Positions 32,857 to 45,375 of a DNA stretch of 64,000 bases are shown here, one piece after another. The notes under the pieces were generated by a model. It did not search any database and was not told the origin of the DNA. It saw nothing but the letters and a program-made list of their open reading frames with translations. The DNA lies in NCBI GenBank assembly GCA_001931905.2, contig MSJI02000724.1, positions 1 to 64,000 of the forward strand, read 5' to 3'. The stretch is from Cladosporium sp. IMV 00045 (Eukaryota; Ascomycota; Dothideomycetes; Cladosporiales; Cladosporiaceae). Within the stretch, counting starts at the first letter, position 1. Each line of letters starts with the position of its first letter. The translations under genes were made by a program, and so were the position numbers.

Positions 32857-35800
32857 TATTGCGCAACACAGACGCCACAAGCTCCTTTGGGGCTCCCCGC
32901 GATCGCTGTTGGTCATGCAACCTCGGCCTTGAGTTGCCCAAGCGCTATTGCTTGCCTGCTGCTGTAGGCCAACGCTTTCCTAACTCTTGTGCCTGCACTC
33001 TGACCTCGCCTTGTCGTTCCTTGCCCATTCCATTCTTCTCCACCATATTGTACATACAACATTTGAGCGGCGCAGGTCGTTGCTCCACCAACACAGCCTA
33101 CTGACAATGGCCGAACACAGATCTCTACACACCAGCGAACGGCTTAGACGCATAACGAATCATTCACGCCCTATCGACTGGAAAGCATATGGTCGACTCT
33201 GGTTCAGGCTGGGCTTAGACAGACCAGCCACGAACTCAGCAGTGCCTTCGGTTCAATCGGCCTCTACGTTGGTCGATTCCGACACAGTCATGTCCGCAAC
33301 CAAAGAGCTGCCTCACCCAGCTTCTCCAAACCCATTAATTGAATTTCCTAAGTCTTCCGAGTACGCCGAAAAAGTTTTTGGCAGATTTCATCATCACACT
33401 ATCAGCGATTCAACTGCTGCATCTAACGACTCCTCACCAACAACGACCTGTTCTACTGTGGACGATTCAAGCGCAACCGAAACTTCCCCAGGCTCATCCC
33501 CCGAATCTCCTCCACCAAATTCATTCGCCGCTGGGATGTTCCGTCCACGCACTGCACACGAGCAGAGTGCTCCCTTTTTTGAGCTGCAGAAGCCTGCGCC
33601 TCCGAAGAAAGGTAAAAACCTCAAAAACCTCGCTGTCAACACTTCTCGTGCACCCGGGCGGGCATCATCTACAACAAGTCTTCCACTCGTGCAAAATGCC
33701 GAGCCTGAACCCAGCATCATGTCGCCCTCGTTTGTCAAACCTCCGTCACCGCCCAAACGAAAGCCTAGTAACCTCGGGTTGACAATACGGACACCTGCGT
33801 CGATAAACCCCCCACCGCAGCAGATCAAACTCGCCATCCCCGCAACACCATCATTCGGCAGGCCCGGTACTCTTCGTCATTTCCAATCAAGTCCTTCCTT
33901 ACCTTTATATCCGACTCTGGGCGAAGAAAGTCCCATAGCACCGAAGCTCTTTGAATCCACTACTCTCGAAACAATCTTTTCGCCGACAGAAGGACCTCAA
34001 ATTCAGGCAAAAGTGGACGAAGAACAGAATTTCGACATTCCACTATCGCGCGAAGAGAAGCCTGAAGCTTACCCGGATGGACCAATCTGTGTTCATGAAC
34101 CATACATCGATCTTTACCTGGAGCCCACCGCCGAGCAAGCACTCAAATACGATGTCGTCATGAACGTCGCTGTCGAAGTTCGCAATCCTTTCGACAGAAA
34201 TGTCGAGCCCAAGTCTCCTGAGCCTGAAGTGCGACTCGACGGTGGCGGTGGGATACAGTACGCGCCCAAACGTGACAGACTCGCACATACTCCCGAGCAA
34301 CGACAACCGAGTTCTCCAACCACACCCAAAGCCACGCCTCTGAACACGAGTTCGCCATCTCTGCAAAATGCCGGCAAGGAGCCAGAGTACATCCACATCC
34401 CCTGGGAGCACAACAGTGACATCGTACCGGACCTTCTCAGACTTGTCAAAATAATTGACGAGAAAGTTTCTGAGAACAAAAGGGTTCTGGTGCATTGCCA
34501 GTGTGGTGTCAGTCGTTCAGCGAGTCTGGTAGTAGCTTACTGGCTGTACAAGGACCCATCATTAAGCGTGCAGGAAGCTTATGATTCTGTCAAGGCGAGG
34601 AGCAAGTGGATTGGACCCAACATGGTAAGTTTCAACCTTCAGCACGTATAAACTTACATTGCTAACACTAAACACAGAACTTCATCATGCAACTTCAAGA
34701 GTTTCGTTCAAGTCTGGCCCGCGGTGGCCTGCTCCCCGATAACCGCGGTCTTTCGCCAATTACTCCTGGGTCTGCCCTCAGTGAATGGCCTGGTCCGTTC
34801 TCATCAAGATCAACAGAATCTGGACCACTTTCAGCCGCGCTATCTGTGGGAGCAGGAAACATGCATCGCCCTGTTCCTGACGACGATTCACTCCCAGCTT
34901 TGAGTCCAGGTCCATCCTCTGCTCCTTCTGGTATGCCGTGGCCTAAGGACCACACCCAACCCAGCCCGCGACCAAGAACGTTAAGTTCGACAACATCGCC
35001 GACCTACGTCGATCCTGCAGGTCACCTCATACCCTCCCTGAATGTGATTGAGCCGGAGCGACCAGAGATCAAGACGAAGACTATCACAGTTCCAACGTTC
35101 CCTTACAAGGATGATGAAGCTGCTACGCCAACTGAGAGTGTTGCCTCGCCGAGAGCAGCAGAGTTCGCAATGACCCCTTTGAACCCTTCTGCAGAGGCAG
35201 ATCCTGGCGATGCGTTCGGCTTGATGTCGCCAACGTCTACAGAATTTTCGTCCTCACCTTTCGACAGGTCGGCCCTGTTGGCCCAGCTTGGCATGGGCTC
35301 TATGCACCAGCATAGTTCAAGTATCACAAGGACCCAGTCTCTCTCAGCAAAGCAGACCTCGAACGAGTCCAACAAGTCTCAAACACTGCACACGCCTGCA
35401 CGTAGAACGCTGAGGGGTAAAGTGTCATCGCCCAGCATCAGGGAACAGCAAGAGCTGCAACGCCTGCAAGCCGATTTAGAAGCCAAGCTACACATCGAGC
35501 ACCAACAGCAGCACCGACACCAGCAACCACAAAAGGCCCCAGAGCCCACATTCTCAAGCTTCGAAGATGCTCTCATGTCACCACGCGCGACAGAGTTCAC
35601 AGAGAACCCATTTTCAATGTCAGTATCACCACCGCCCGGACCCACGGATCCCGAGGAAACACAAAGAACGACTGCTAGCCACGATCCGCGAAGCCCGCCG
35701 CACAAGGGTGTTAATCCCATCACCCGTAACATCGGTGATGTTCTATAGCCTTCAAGAAGCGCAGACTAAGAATCTCACCTGCCGAAGCTTCGCATGCAGA

Positions 35801-36500
35801 ACCGTTCTCGTTGGCTAGAAGCCGACACCACAAGGTCCCGGAAGTAGACCCGCCGTTGCCGCACTCGCAACCACCTCGCACCCCGAATACATCCCCCCCG
35901 GAGAACAGAAGAAGCATCCACAACCATCCACGCACGCATTCCTCCCATCATCGCAGCACAACCCATTCCCCCATTTCATTGCATCCTGCTTTCCATCCCA
36001 CCCGCTCCAACGGCGACGGCGTTCCCACGGCGAACTTTTGCTTTTCTTTGTTGACGCGGTTCCTTTCTTTTCTTATCCAAGTTATTTCGTTTAGCAAAAT
36101 CTTATTACACGAGGGACGAGACGGTCATACACGGGGAAAGAGAGAGGAGGGGCGAGAGAGGGAGAGAAGCAAAATTTCCAGGCGGCTTCATCTTCTCCCG
36201 CCCCTTCTCTGTCAGACACACACGCGCATACTGCTGCGCCTATTTTTCTTATTTGTCATTTTGCTTTCGAGAAGGTGAAGCAGAGAAGTTGGTGAAACGA
36301 GGAAGGGAGGCAAAACAAAACGAGCAGACAAGGCAGGGGAGAATGCTTGCTGCTGCTGCCGCTACTGCTGCTGCTGGGGAGGGAAGATGGTTGTCGTGTA
36401 AGATAATCGAAGTAACTTCTCTTGAAACACTTTTTCGTTTTGATTTTTGCCCCTCGATCCATGGCAAATGTCTTCCATTCTCCTCCAATCAACGATAGCA
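32857..36500 (+). repeat. Duplicated block 2, copy B
   Basis: Starts at the right edge of gap 1 and matches 27963 onward in direct orientation. Confidence 0.93.
33107..35748 (+). CDS. Dual-specificity MAP-kinase phosphatase, Msg5-like, copy B
   Basis: Second copy of the phosphatase at 28213. Coding is join(33107..34624,34678..35748), 862 residues. Exon 1 has the same length as in copy A; exon 2 is one codon shorter. The active site HCQCGVSRSAS, both docking-like motifs and the splice site after GPNM are unchanged. Differences are scattered substitutions, mostly in disordered parts (for example AEHRSLHTSER for TDHRSLHTGER at the start; the first C-terminal SPRATEF is SPRAAEF here). Both copies look functional. 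In this copy the next gene (KEN protein) is convergent and about 1.2 kb away; in copy A the corresponding genes lie 20 kb apart in the same orientation. Confidence 0.9.
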
Positions 36501-36957
36501 ATGAAGAACATCGTTTCCAGTCGATCCTTGGATCGCAGTGAAGAATGTAATGTTAAGAGTGTTTACGGGTAAGGGTGTTCAACGAAGGCCAGGCACTCCA
36601 GTATGTCATGAAGTCAAAAGTAGAATAGACGTTTCTAGAAGATGTAAAGCTATGCCATTTGCTTGCGCTAATATACAAACAGTACTCGAGTGTTATACTT
36701 GTTGTTGTTGTCATTTCAAAACCAGGAAAGTCTCAATCTCAATCAATCCAAGACAGTTCGCGTCCAACGCCCCTTGACCCAAACCGTCCGATTTTCCACC
36801 CAAAACCATAGTGACGCCATCGTTACAGAAACAGACAAGAAAGAAGTAGAAGAAAAGTTACGAGAGGTTCGGCGGTGGAAAGCCGTTGATGCGCGCTCAT
36901 TGGAGACGAACATCTCAGTATGAAGCGCGTTGGGTTTAGGCCATGATCGGATGGCTT
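35749..36957. other. Convergent intergenic region, phosphatase B and KEN protein B
   Basis: The left part (to about 36500) matches the copy A phosphatase 3' flank; the right part (about 36640-36957) matches the copy A KEN-protein 3' flank in reverse. Only about 140 bases between are unique. A GCTGCTGC-rich tract lies near 36345-36375. No gene seen. Confidence 0.6.
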
Positions 36958-39596
36958 TCAACCACGACGCTTCGGCTTGGATAATTCAGCCAGCCTGGCC
37001 ATGCTGATGGAAGTAGCCGGCTTCTTTTTCTCCTCCTTTGGAGCAGGAGGAGGGACGGGAGCAGACTTGGCCTTGGCTTTGGGCTTGACGCCGAGAGTGG
37101 GCATTCTCGAAGAAGTAGGCTTAGGAGCAGCCTTGGGAGCAGGCTTTGGCGCATTCTTGCTCGTCTTTGGCTCCGACTTGACGCGCTTGGAGGGTCGGCT
37201 CTCGCTCTCCTCTTCGGCCTCCTCAGTCGCGCCACCATTCTCCTTGTCGGAAGAAGTGCTGGTAGGCTCCGCAGAATTAGCAGCAGCGCTGTTCTCGAAC
37301 GCAAACTTGCGCTTCTTGCTGCCGCCAGTAACGGTTGGAGAACGCTCAGCTGGGTTGGCGTTGATTTTGTTCTCGAAATCGAACTTGCGCTTCTTCTGAC
37401 TCGCCGCAATACCAGAAGGCACGATGTCTGGCTCGGCAGAAACATGGCGGATGGTAGAAGGACGCTTCTCGGATGCCGGCGGAGCTAGAGAAGACGGGCC
37501 AAAAACGATTCCGTCACCAGCACGGAATGTGAAGTCACCTGGTGCAATGGTCTGACGGCGACGCTCCGGGGTAGGCTCGGCGACCGGACTCATAATGGTA
37601 GGAAGCGAAGGGTATTTGGTAGTGGTGGGGCCCTCGGTCTCGGAAGGGGCATCCTCTTCTTGGGCTGAAGCATCATCCGAAGGCGTGGCGCTCTTAGTCG
37701 CTTCGCGAGCGATAGTCGAGGAAGAGAAATCAACATGCTTGCGGACAGGAGCGGTCGCTGGAGGCGGACCTGGGAGCTTGGAGCCACCGCCAAACTTCGG
37801 GGGTGTTGCAAAGTGTGTGCCGGCAGCAATCTTACTCGGGTCATCTGAGTAGAGGCGCTGGGGAGTGCGAAGGATGGATTTGATAGGCGAAGAGCGGAGC
37901 AAATTGAAACGACCGATGAGGCTGTTGCCTGTGCTTTTGACGGCGGATTGGGAGACTGCAGGTGCAAATGGGTTGTGATCGGATGCGGCCTTGGAGGGGG
38001 ACTTGGACAGGAAAGGGACCTTGGTCTGCTTTCCAGCGTCCTCTTCGACTTCTGGTCCTTTAGATACAGAAATCTTGAGCGGACTGCGAGAGAGGAGAGG
38101 TGCCTGTGGTTCCTTCTTCTGCGGAGATGGGCTGGCATCTTGGTCTGGACGCAGAGGCTTATGCACACCAACCTTTGCGGGCGTGCGGGCGAGGGAAGCG
38201 TCCATCATGAGCTGCGCTCTATCTCCAGTCGGTTTTTCCGCAGTGTTGGGCGTAGTGTTGCCGTGCGAGATGACGCCAACCTTACTTGGCGACTTCGCCA
38301 GCAGAGGCGTTTCGGCCTTCGGGCTGCTCTTGTTCAACTCTGCGAGATTCGATTTTGAAGGTGATTTGGCGAGGCTCAGACCAGGAATCTTGCTGGTCGC
38401 TTTGCCCGATTTGACACTGGCAGCGCGAGCGAGAGATGATTGTGTGGGAGTTGACAGGTGATCGAGGTTCGGATAAGTCGGCTGTGCGCGCGAGTCTTTG
38501 ACGTGCTGTGGCGTGCTTGGGTGCGCCTTGTCGCTATCACTGCTTGCGGGACGCGTGTTTGAAACGTCGTGGTTGTCAGCACGCTTGACGCGTTTTGCAG
38601 GAGATCCATCTCCACTAGTGTCGTCGCGGAGGTTCTTCATAGAAGGAGCGCGACGCAGCTGGCTCCCGGGCTGTGTGAGGTTCAACTTGGACGTAGTGCG
38701 TGGAATGGTCCTAGACGGTGTTGCTTCGGTGTTGTCCAGATCGGCCTTCGACTGGGTCCTCTTGAGAGACTTGCTCGGAGTCTGCGCTGGGATCTTTGAC
38801 TCTGCGGCCGTAGCCAGCCTGGTGGGATCCTTGCGGTATGCAGAAGCGTGTCCAGCGATCGAATCCATCTTCTTGAATGCGGCCTCGTGTAGCTCACTGA
38901 ACCTGCTCTTCTTGCCCTTGGGTTGTGCGATTTTGCGGCCAAGAGCCTCTCCAGCCAGCTGTACAGCTTCACCCTCGCTCTTCATTTGCCCTTTGATAAG
39001 GAGAGCCTCTGCGCGCTTCTCCTCCATCATCTTCTTTGCCTCAGGGGACAGTTCCAGTGATTGTTCGCGGCGGAACGTGAATGGGAACTCGGGAGATTTG
39101 AATGCATGCTCCTTCTTCGTAGTGCGCGAAGGAGTGGACTGAATTTCAGCAATCTTGCTGTTCTTCTTTGGCGGCTCGGTCGCAGGAGGCATGTTAGAGA
39201 AACCCAGCCAACGCGCCTCATCGCGAGGCTTTGCGGTGGATTGGTGAAGTAGCTTCGGGTGCATTTCTTCAGTAGATGCCTCTGGCGGCGCTGTGGTCTT
39301 GGGAGTCGCATCTTTTGGCGGCTCGACAGTTCTGACACGCTTTGACGGGACGGTTGGGGTTTCTTGTTCTTTGGGAGAGCCTGGGAAAGCGCCAGGCATC
39401 TCGTCGTTTTCGTTGAGAGCGGCGAGTTTGGCGGGCACGGTACGTGGAACACGCGCAGACGGCGTCTCGTGAGAGAGCGAAACTCTCTTGACGGGCTATA
39501 AAGTGATCAGTAGGTGATGAATGAGCGGGTTTCAAGTAAACATACCTGCGGCGTGGCAGAGTTCCTGCTCGAGAGTCTTGTTGAACGGCGAGCCAT
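36958..39596 (-). CDS. Long basic disordered protein with KEN box, copy B
   Basis: Second copy of the gene at 5564-8202. Coding is complement(join(36958..39495,39546..39596)), 862 residues, with identical exon lengths because a one-codon loss (GDRAQ for GDNKAQ) is balanced by a one-codon gain (TSSDKENG for TSDKENG). The central block (EAKKMMEEKRAEALLIK..., KMDSIAGHASAYR), the RKHVDF motif, both KKRKF patches and the KEN box are retained, while much of the Ser/Pro linker varies. Conservation of the short motifs in both copies supports their use. The gene is convergent with phosphatase B; the tRNA-Gln lies just upstream of its 5' leader. Confidence 0.8.
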
Positions 39597-40019
39597 GTTG
39601 AGGCTTTATGCGTGCTCAGACGCCTTGTGAGAGAAAGTGTGCGCTGGAGTATGAAGACAGAATGAAACAATTTGGCAGGATGCCAGTAGCGTAGAGGAAT
39701 GGAGACGGGGTCTGGTTAGTCTGGTCGGTGCATTGACACGAGTGGATGTGTTTCAATTTGCGTCTGACGTCGAGCTTGGAGACGCTTGGATGTAAACAAA
39801 ACACTCGACAAGCTCGCGAGTCTCTCCCCGCGTTTTTCCCAGGCAACAAAAAGTGATGCCTTATCTGCTCCGTCTTCCATCTGGACCTGGCTTTTAGCTG
39901 ATGGACAAGTATGGTGCTGTTGTCCCATGCATGTCGCCGGCATAGCTGCATGGACGCTCTCATGCCACTGACAAAAGTGCAAAAGGATATCAACATCCGC
40001 TGGGGATGCTGTTCAAGTC
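39597..40019. other. 5' leader of KEN protein B and tRNA flank
   Basis: Reverse complement of about 5126-5563 with small indels; the poly-A run of copy A is absent. No separate gene supported. Confidence 0.5.
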
Positions 40020-40101
40020 TAGTCCTACCCGGGATCGAACCGGGGTTGTCGGAATATTGAAGTCTTCAAAATCCGAAGTGCTGCCCCTACACCATAGAAC
40101 T
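40020..40101 (-). tRNA. tRNA-Gln(TTG) with 11-nt intron, copy B
   Basis: Same 82-nt gene as at 5044-5125 on the opposite strand, with no base difference seen, including the intron that pairs with the anticodon. The upstream flank is shared for only about 25 bases before similarity becomes patchy. Confidence 0.93.
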
Positions 40102-40335
40102 TGATGAGGATTGATGGCGTCATCTCATTAATCGCGCAATATAGATTTGTTGATTTTGATTTTGTGGTCGACTGCCATCTTCAAATGATGATTCCGGATG
40201 TGTTCGTCTTATCTAGAAGGTATCTGTTCTCAACTTGTGAGGGCCATGGTCGTCTCGAGCACCGCTGCGATCGAAGCGAAGCTGCTAGGGTAAGTTGGAA
40301 CGATCCAACGAGATTCGATTATTGCAGCTCATTCA

Positions 40336-41774
40336 TCACATCCTCATGTATAAAAGTGATACTTGAGGAGGAGCTGCGCATGTGATAGAGCGCGCTTTAT
40401 GCTTCATCACTAGAATCTCGCCCGGGCTCAGGCGCTCGCCGTGAATGTAGTCGCAATACTCGCCGGTCGGACAGTGGCCGGTGAGATGATAGTTGTTGCA
40501 GCATTTGCCTTGCTCCTTGGTGCGGGCGAGGAAACGCTTCTCGGCGCCAGGATCGGGACGCGGGAGAGGTGCGTCGAGCCTCTCGTCGTCGACATTGAGG
40601 ACGACGTGGCGACGTGGTGCAACCTTTTTCGGCGCGATATCGATGTTCTTGGGTCCACTAGATTTGCCAACTGTAGCCCACGAATTGGAGTCAGTCGAAG
40701 CTTGCACAGGGCTTGGGCTCTTAGGCTTCGAGCGGTCTTTTGTGACAACTGTGCCTATCTGTGGGAAAGCAGATGTTGAAGCTTGTACGCTAGAAGCGGT
40801 TCGCACAGGTAGTGACCTGGGTGCGGGCGAGGTAACGGGAGCTATGCTGGGCCTGCTGGGCAGATTTGTGTCACGGAAGACATCTGGGAACTTTACTCTC
40901 TTGAAACCCAGAGCTGCGAAGCCTGGCTCCGCAGGGGTAGTCTCGACGAGGGAGATGCGAGTTGATGTGGATTGGTCGCGCTTGAAAGGCTCAAGGACGG
41001 GGAGATAGCCGTTGTCGTGGCATGGCCCAAAGAAGATATGCTTGCACTGGGGCATCGGTAGAAACAAACGAAGTGTCTCTCGGATCTTGTGGTCGGCTCG
41101 CTCCTTGCCATTGCCGACATCTATGAAGTTGAAAAGAGGGTGTGCGAGTCCAAAAGCTCGCCCGAAAGCCGAAAGCTCGTTGGGATTATCAATGATGCCG
41201 CATGCCTGGAGTTTCGTGCCTAGGCCTTGGGCATTAAGCACCACGTTGACGACAATATTCCAGTCGGATACGTGTGCTTCCGGATAAAGTTGACTGAGTT
41301 GCGTTTTGAGGCCTGCGTGCAGGAGCGAAGCAGCCTCTGCGCCTCCATCTTTTCCTTGAGCATAGAGATAATTGTCAAACTGCCAGAGTCGTTAGGATAA
41401 CGTTTGATTTGCCACACCGAGAAGTTTTCAATAACTTACTATAGCGCCATCACCGTCCAGGAGGACCATGGCAAACGGATTACTCCCCTTCGATCATGAT
41501 ACATGTCAGCTTCATAGACAACCTGCCGTGACAAGTGATGTACGCGCTTACCGACGCCTGGCGCAAACTCATAAGTTCAGACTCGCGAACTTTAGCAGCA
41601 TTGTACCAAATACGGCGCGACTCGACTTCATTCTCGAAGTCGCCGCACTTTTCCTGGTAACGGGTTTGCAATTCCTGATACTTCTGGACGAGGTCGGCGA
41701 CGAAAGCTTCGCGCTCTCTATCGGACTGACTCTAAAAGGGCGGTAGACGGAGTCGAGTGGTCGTGCCCGTTCAT
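40336..41774 (-). pseudogene. Broken homeolog of the CCCH zinc-finger gene
   Basis: Counterpart of the gene at 2794-4458, damaged at both ends. Exon-equivalent blocks are complement(40336..41379, 41440..41487, 41552..41774). Near 41730 a 17-base deletion relative to copy A (between TTTTAGA and GTCAGTCC) shifts the frame after 15 codons and brings a stop four codons later. At about 40375 similarity to copy A ends just after the Cys-Ala-Ala of the second zinc finger; the frame runs on for about ten unrelated residues to a stop. Fingers 2 and 3 and the last exon are gone. The middle is well preserved, so a downstream ATG (for example 41671) might still give a shorter protein. A relaxed, recently inactivated copy is the likelier reading. 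Confidence 0.82.
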
Positions 41775-42659
41775 CGTGACTACTGCCGGTGCTGCCTTCG
41801 CGGCCGCCAGTTGGTGCAGATGTCGTCTTCAACAGAGCGAGAGTTTAGATGATCGAAAGCCAAACAACCGGTGATAGAGAGTGTCTAAGACCAAAAGAAG
41901 AAATTGGTAAACTTAACCCGCGTTTGCTGGTGGAGAGGTAGCGCGCTGGCGAAGCTGCTACCTCCGTAGCTTCGGCGGTTGCAGCTCCCTGCGCTTTCTA
42001 CTTTGCCTGGGGCTAGATCCCAGGCTGAACTTCAGTGAATGCAGGACTCGCTTAAGGCAACAACACGAAAGCCACTGGAAAGCGTGGCGCCGGTCAGCGC
42101 GTACAGAATACATATGCGCTTCGCTCTGCAGATACATGCACGCGACCTACCATGCTCTGTTCTCGTTGGCTTGTGGATAACCGGTGGGACGACCGCCGGC
42201 TGCGGCCCAAATGTCGTGGCCAAAGATCATTGTAAGGAAGAACGAAATACTTACAATCTGGTACCGATGTCCCTCACTGCATTACTGCATGAGCTGATCG
42301 ATGCTGCGCACCTCAGCATCCGTTGCTGTGAAACACCCACCGGCACGTTCGAACTCAAACGCCAAAAGTGCACATTCCAAGGCATCTCAGAGGTTGACAC
42401 TTACTCCCGTCTTGTTCTCCACCTATTCTCTTGTAAAAGTCATTCAGGAGTATATAATCCAGGTGCATGTGGATTGATACGGAATGCATCATTCGATGGG
42501 TATCACAGCGGTTCATGCATGTGCGTCCCAATGTATGACAGGCGGTGCTGCCCACCGACGGGATTCCCGGCGCCATCTCAGCCTCCGTACCAAACGCCTA
42601 TCTTTGTATACATGTATAATTCTACACGAGCTATAGCTCCCAGAAACCTTCCAAACCGC
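41775..42659. other. Intergenic between broken CCCH gene and Hut1 B
   Basis: Reverse complement of 1917-2793 with scattered changes. No gene supported. Confidence 0.5.
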
Positions 42660-43912
42660 TCACGCAGCACGCTTCTCAGCCTCCGCCAGCTTCTTCGCCT
42701 TTGCAGCCTTCTCCCGCTTGCCCAGCTCGGCCTCGATTCCGATGCCACCAAACACACACGCAACACCGACCCATTGCATGCCACCGAGGCTGTGTCCGAA
42801 CCAAACGACCGAGATAATCATGGTCAGCATTTTCCTTGTGACGGTGACAGTGACCAAAAACAAAGAGCCGAAGATGGACAGCGTGTAGACTGGTGAATGG
42901 GTTGTCAGCATAGATTCAGATAGCAGCCGGGGTCGGAGATACACTTACAGATGAACAACTGGCCGACGGCACCGCAAACAGCGAAACCAAGAATGTCGTA
43001 CGCAACGCTAGGGTGCTTCTCGATGAACCCCAGAGCACCATACAACTCGCCAGCATTCTTTCCAATGCCCATGCCGACGTACGCGCCGATACCCGTTTGC
43101 GCGATGTAGGGCGAGAGCAATAGGAATGCGCCGGTGAAAAGAGTCTGCATGAAGTTCAGGGCACACATCATCTGCTGGCCAGAATAGGGCTTGAAGGTCG
43201 CATTGATATCGTCCTGGGTGGAGTTTGTGAGGCCATCGAAGAGGAGGTTGATACCAAGAAGCATCAGTCCGTAAGTCGAGTTTCCGCTCTGGCTTCCCTT
43301 TTTTATAGATCCGGCCGGTTGGTGGAGGGTGAAGATTGCCACGCCGGCAGTCACAAGGGCGACCACAGCATACTTGTAGAAAGGATACTTGCGGCGGTAA
43401 AGCGTCACGTGCAGGAACATGACAGGCAGGAGCTTGCATGATTTGGCGAGAATGAAGGTGATGTAGTCCACGTGCGCAAGACTCGCATATCCGAACGGCG
43501 AGGAGAGAGACGAGGTAAGAGACACCAGCGCCAAGGGACCGAATATCTTTTTCGAGGGAAAGATGGGCTTGTCGGTCGCGGACGTCCTCGTTTGGTAGGT
43601 GTATATCCAGCCTAGGATTGCGGCAAAGAATGACTGAACGGTGTTGACCACGACGGGAAATCTGAAGACCTCCGGGTTCGACTCGGTGCCATAATTAGTC
43701 GTCGTGATTCTCTCCTGAAGAACACCCCAAGTCAAGAAAGCGGCATAGATTCCAGAAACGCAGATAACCAAGTCTTTGATGTTGCTGCCAGATTTTTGAC
43801 TGTCGGCTTTTGTGATGCCGGCTTGATCTTTGCTTGCTTTCACGATGCCGTCCACGGGCTCGGGGATCTTGCCATTGACATTTCGTTGGCGCACGCTACC
43901 GTTTGAGACCAT
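42660..43912 (-). CDS. HUT1: Hut1-type ER nucleotide-sugar transporter, copy B
   Basis: Second copy of 664-1916. Coding is complement(join(42660..42889,42949..43912)), 397 residues, with exon lengths identical to copy A (964 and 230) and the same split Phe codon. The few differences seen are conservative or in loops: I to V and NN to DS in the N-terminal tail, R to K before the first helix, T to S in ETNPE, T to K in PSTKIF, K to I in the Lys-rich loop, and A to G near ALAFIEK. All membrane segments are intact, so both copies are probably active. Confidence 0.93.
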
Positions 43913-44423
43913 GTCTCTAAAGGCCTCTTATGATGGCTTTATTGGGAGACTTTTGAGCGACCAGATATGCAGTGACAAAGTGGAATGATTGAAAGTGCAA
44001 GGTATGAAGCCTAAGTAAGGGTAGAAGAAAGAAGACGTTTGATTGATTATAATTTTGGGCCGATCGCAAGTTGTCCCCTACTACCTCCTAGAAACGTCGT
44101 GCGACAGCCAGCGCGTCTATTGGCCAGCTTTCATGGCGTGCTTTTCATCACCGAAGCCCCTCATTTTTGACACAGTAGGAGAAAAAGAGTAATTCACAAG
44201 AGACACGAATGTTGTAAGGCATAGAATTCCGTCTGGTTGTGACGAATTTATTGCACTGCTAAACAAGAAAGGGAATGGAGCGATAGGCTCCAGTAATTGT
44301 GGTATCTCTGCTCCTGCCCCCATCACCTCAGTAATCACGCAGCCGAGCCATTGCATATATCATGATAGCTATGCACATCATGCAACGCTAGAACGCCGCA
44401 GCAAGTGTACAATATGGATGCAT
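43913..44423. other. Intergenic, Hut1 B promoter to EB1 B 3' end
   Basis: Reverse complement of 148-663. No gene seen. Confidence 0.5.
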
Positions 44424-45375
44424 CTAGAAAGTCTCCTCCTCTGCCGCAAACTCGCCATCCGCGTCTTGGGGTATCTCGAAGCCCTCCTGATAAATTTGTT
44501 AGCCATGCGCTCGTACCAAATTTAGGTATGTTTAGTAGATCACTCACTTCAGTGGAGTACAGAATCGTCTGGATCTGCTTCAGCAGGCTACCCTCATCCT
44601 CCTCGAGCGAAGGGTCGGCCTCCATTGCTTGCTGGATCAGAAGCTCAATATCTCTGAGCTTGCTGAAGTAGAAGTCACGCTCGCGCTCCAAGCCTTGCAC
44701 AGTCTCCATCAATTCGGTGTTCTTCGCCTGCAATGCTGCGCTTGCAGCTGCGCCGGCGCCGGCGCCGGCTTGGCGACTGGCCGTCCTGGGAGCAGCTCCG
44801 CCGACCGCCCGCCTTGCTGCGCTTCCTGTGGTGGAGGGCCTAGATCCCATGCTTGGAGGCGCTGCGGCCGCGGCACCCTTGCGCCGGCCAACGGCATCGT
44901 ATTCACCACCGGGGTAATATTGGTCCCAATATCTCTTGGTCCACTGCAGGAACTCGAGGTTGTCCTGCATTTTGCACTTCACCAGTGACTCAGTGGGGAG
45001 CGGGCGATCGACTGCATGCTTGCGGAAGGTGTTTGAAAGAATTTTGAAGTTCTCGAGGTATTGGTATTCGGTGCTCGCATTGAACTTGACGCGTGACATA
45101 GGAAGGTCAAGAAAGATGCTGTCGTAGACCTGGCAGAGGGCAGCGCTGTGAGGAGATATCCTGATTAGCCACTATTGTTTGGTAGAGTGTCGACAAACCC
45201 TTTCCAAAGGCTGAGAGTGCCTTCAACATACCCAGTACCGCATTGTTCGACCTTCGTGAAGTTGAGCTGGAGCAGCCCGTTAAGCCAAGCCAGCAGCTCT
45301 TGTCTAAGTGAGGCATACTGTCAGTTCTACGCTGTTTGTTAAAAGGGCGGTGCCTTGGTACCTTGACTCTCCCAT
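44424..45375 (-). CDS. BIM1: Bim1/EB1 microtubule plus-end-binding protein, complete copy B
   Basis: Binds growing microtubule ends and recruits +TIP partners. Coding is complement(join(44424..44486,44548..45145,45232..45303,45362..45375)), 248 residues. The first exon encodes only MGES plus part of Arg; joining gives MGESRQELLAWLNGLLQLNF, the start of the calponin-homology domain (about 1-115), which continues ALCQVYDSIFLDLP, then FKILSNTF, then CKMQDNLEFLQW. A Gly/Ala-rich linker (about 116-165) follows, then the EB-homology coiled coil with ERERDFYFSKLRDIE (FYF signature), and an acidic tail ending EEETF. Phases agree at all three introns. Divergent from PTR2 (start at 47470) across a 2.1-kb shared upstream region. 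Confidence 0.92.

Larger units (their letters stand above)
36640..44570 (-). repeat. Duplicated block 1, copy B
   Basis: Reverse-orientation partner of 1-8529. Position 1 of the window corresponds to 44570 here, within EB1 exon 3. Confidence 0.93.

Noticed and set aside
32837..36500. Tandem duplication of the phosphatase gene (contigs 1 and 2 truly adjacent)
   Set aside because: Possible, but the fixed 20-N gap at the block edge and the parallel duplication of all neighbouring genes make homeologs joined by scaffolding more likely.
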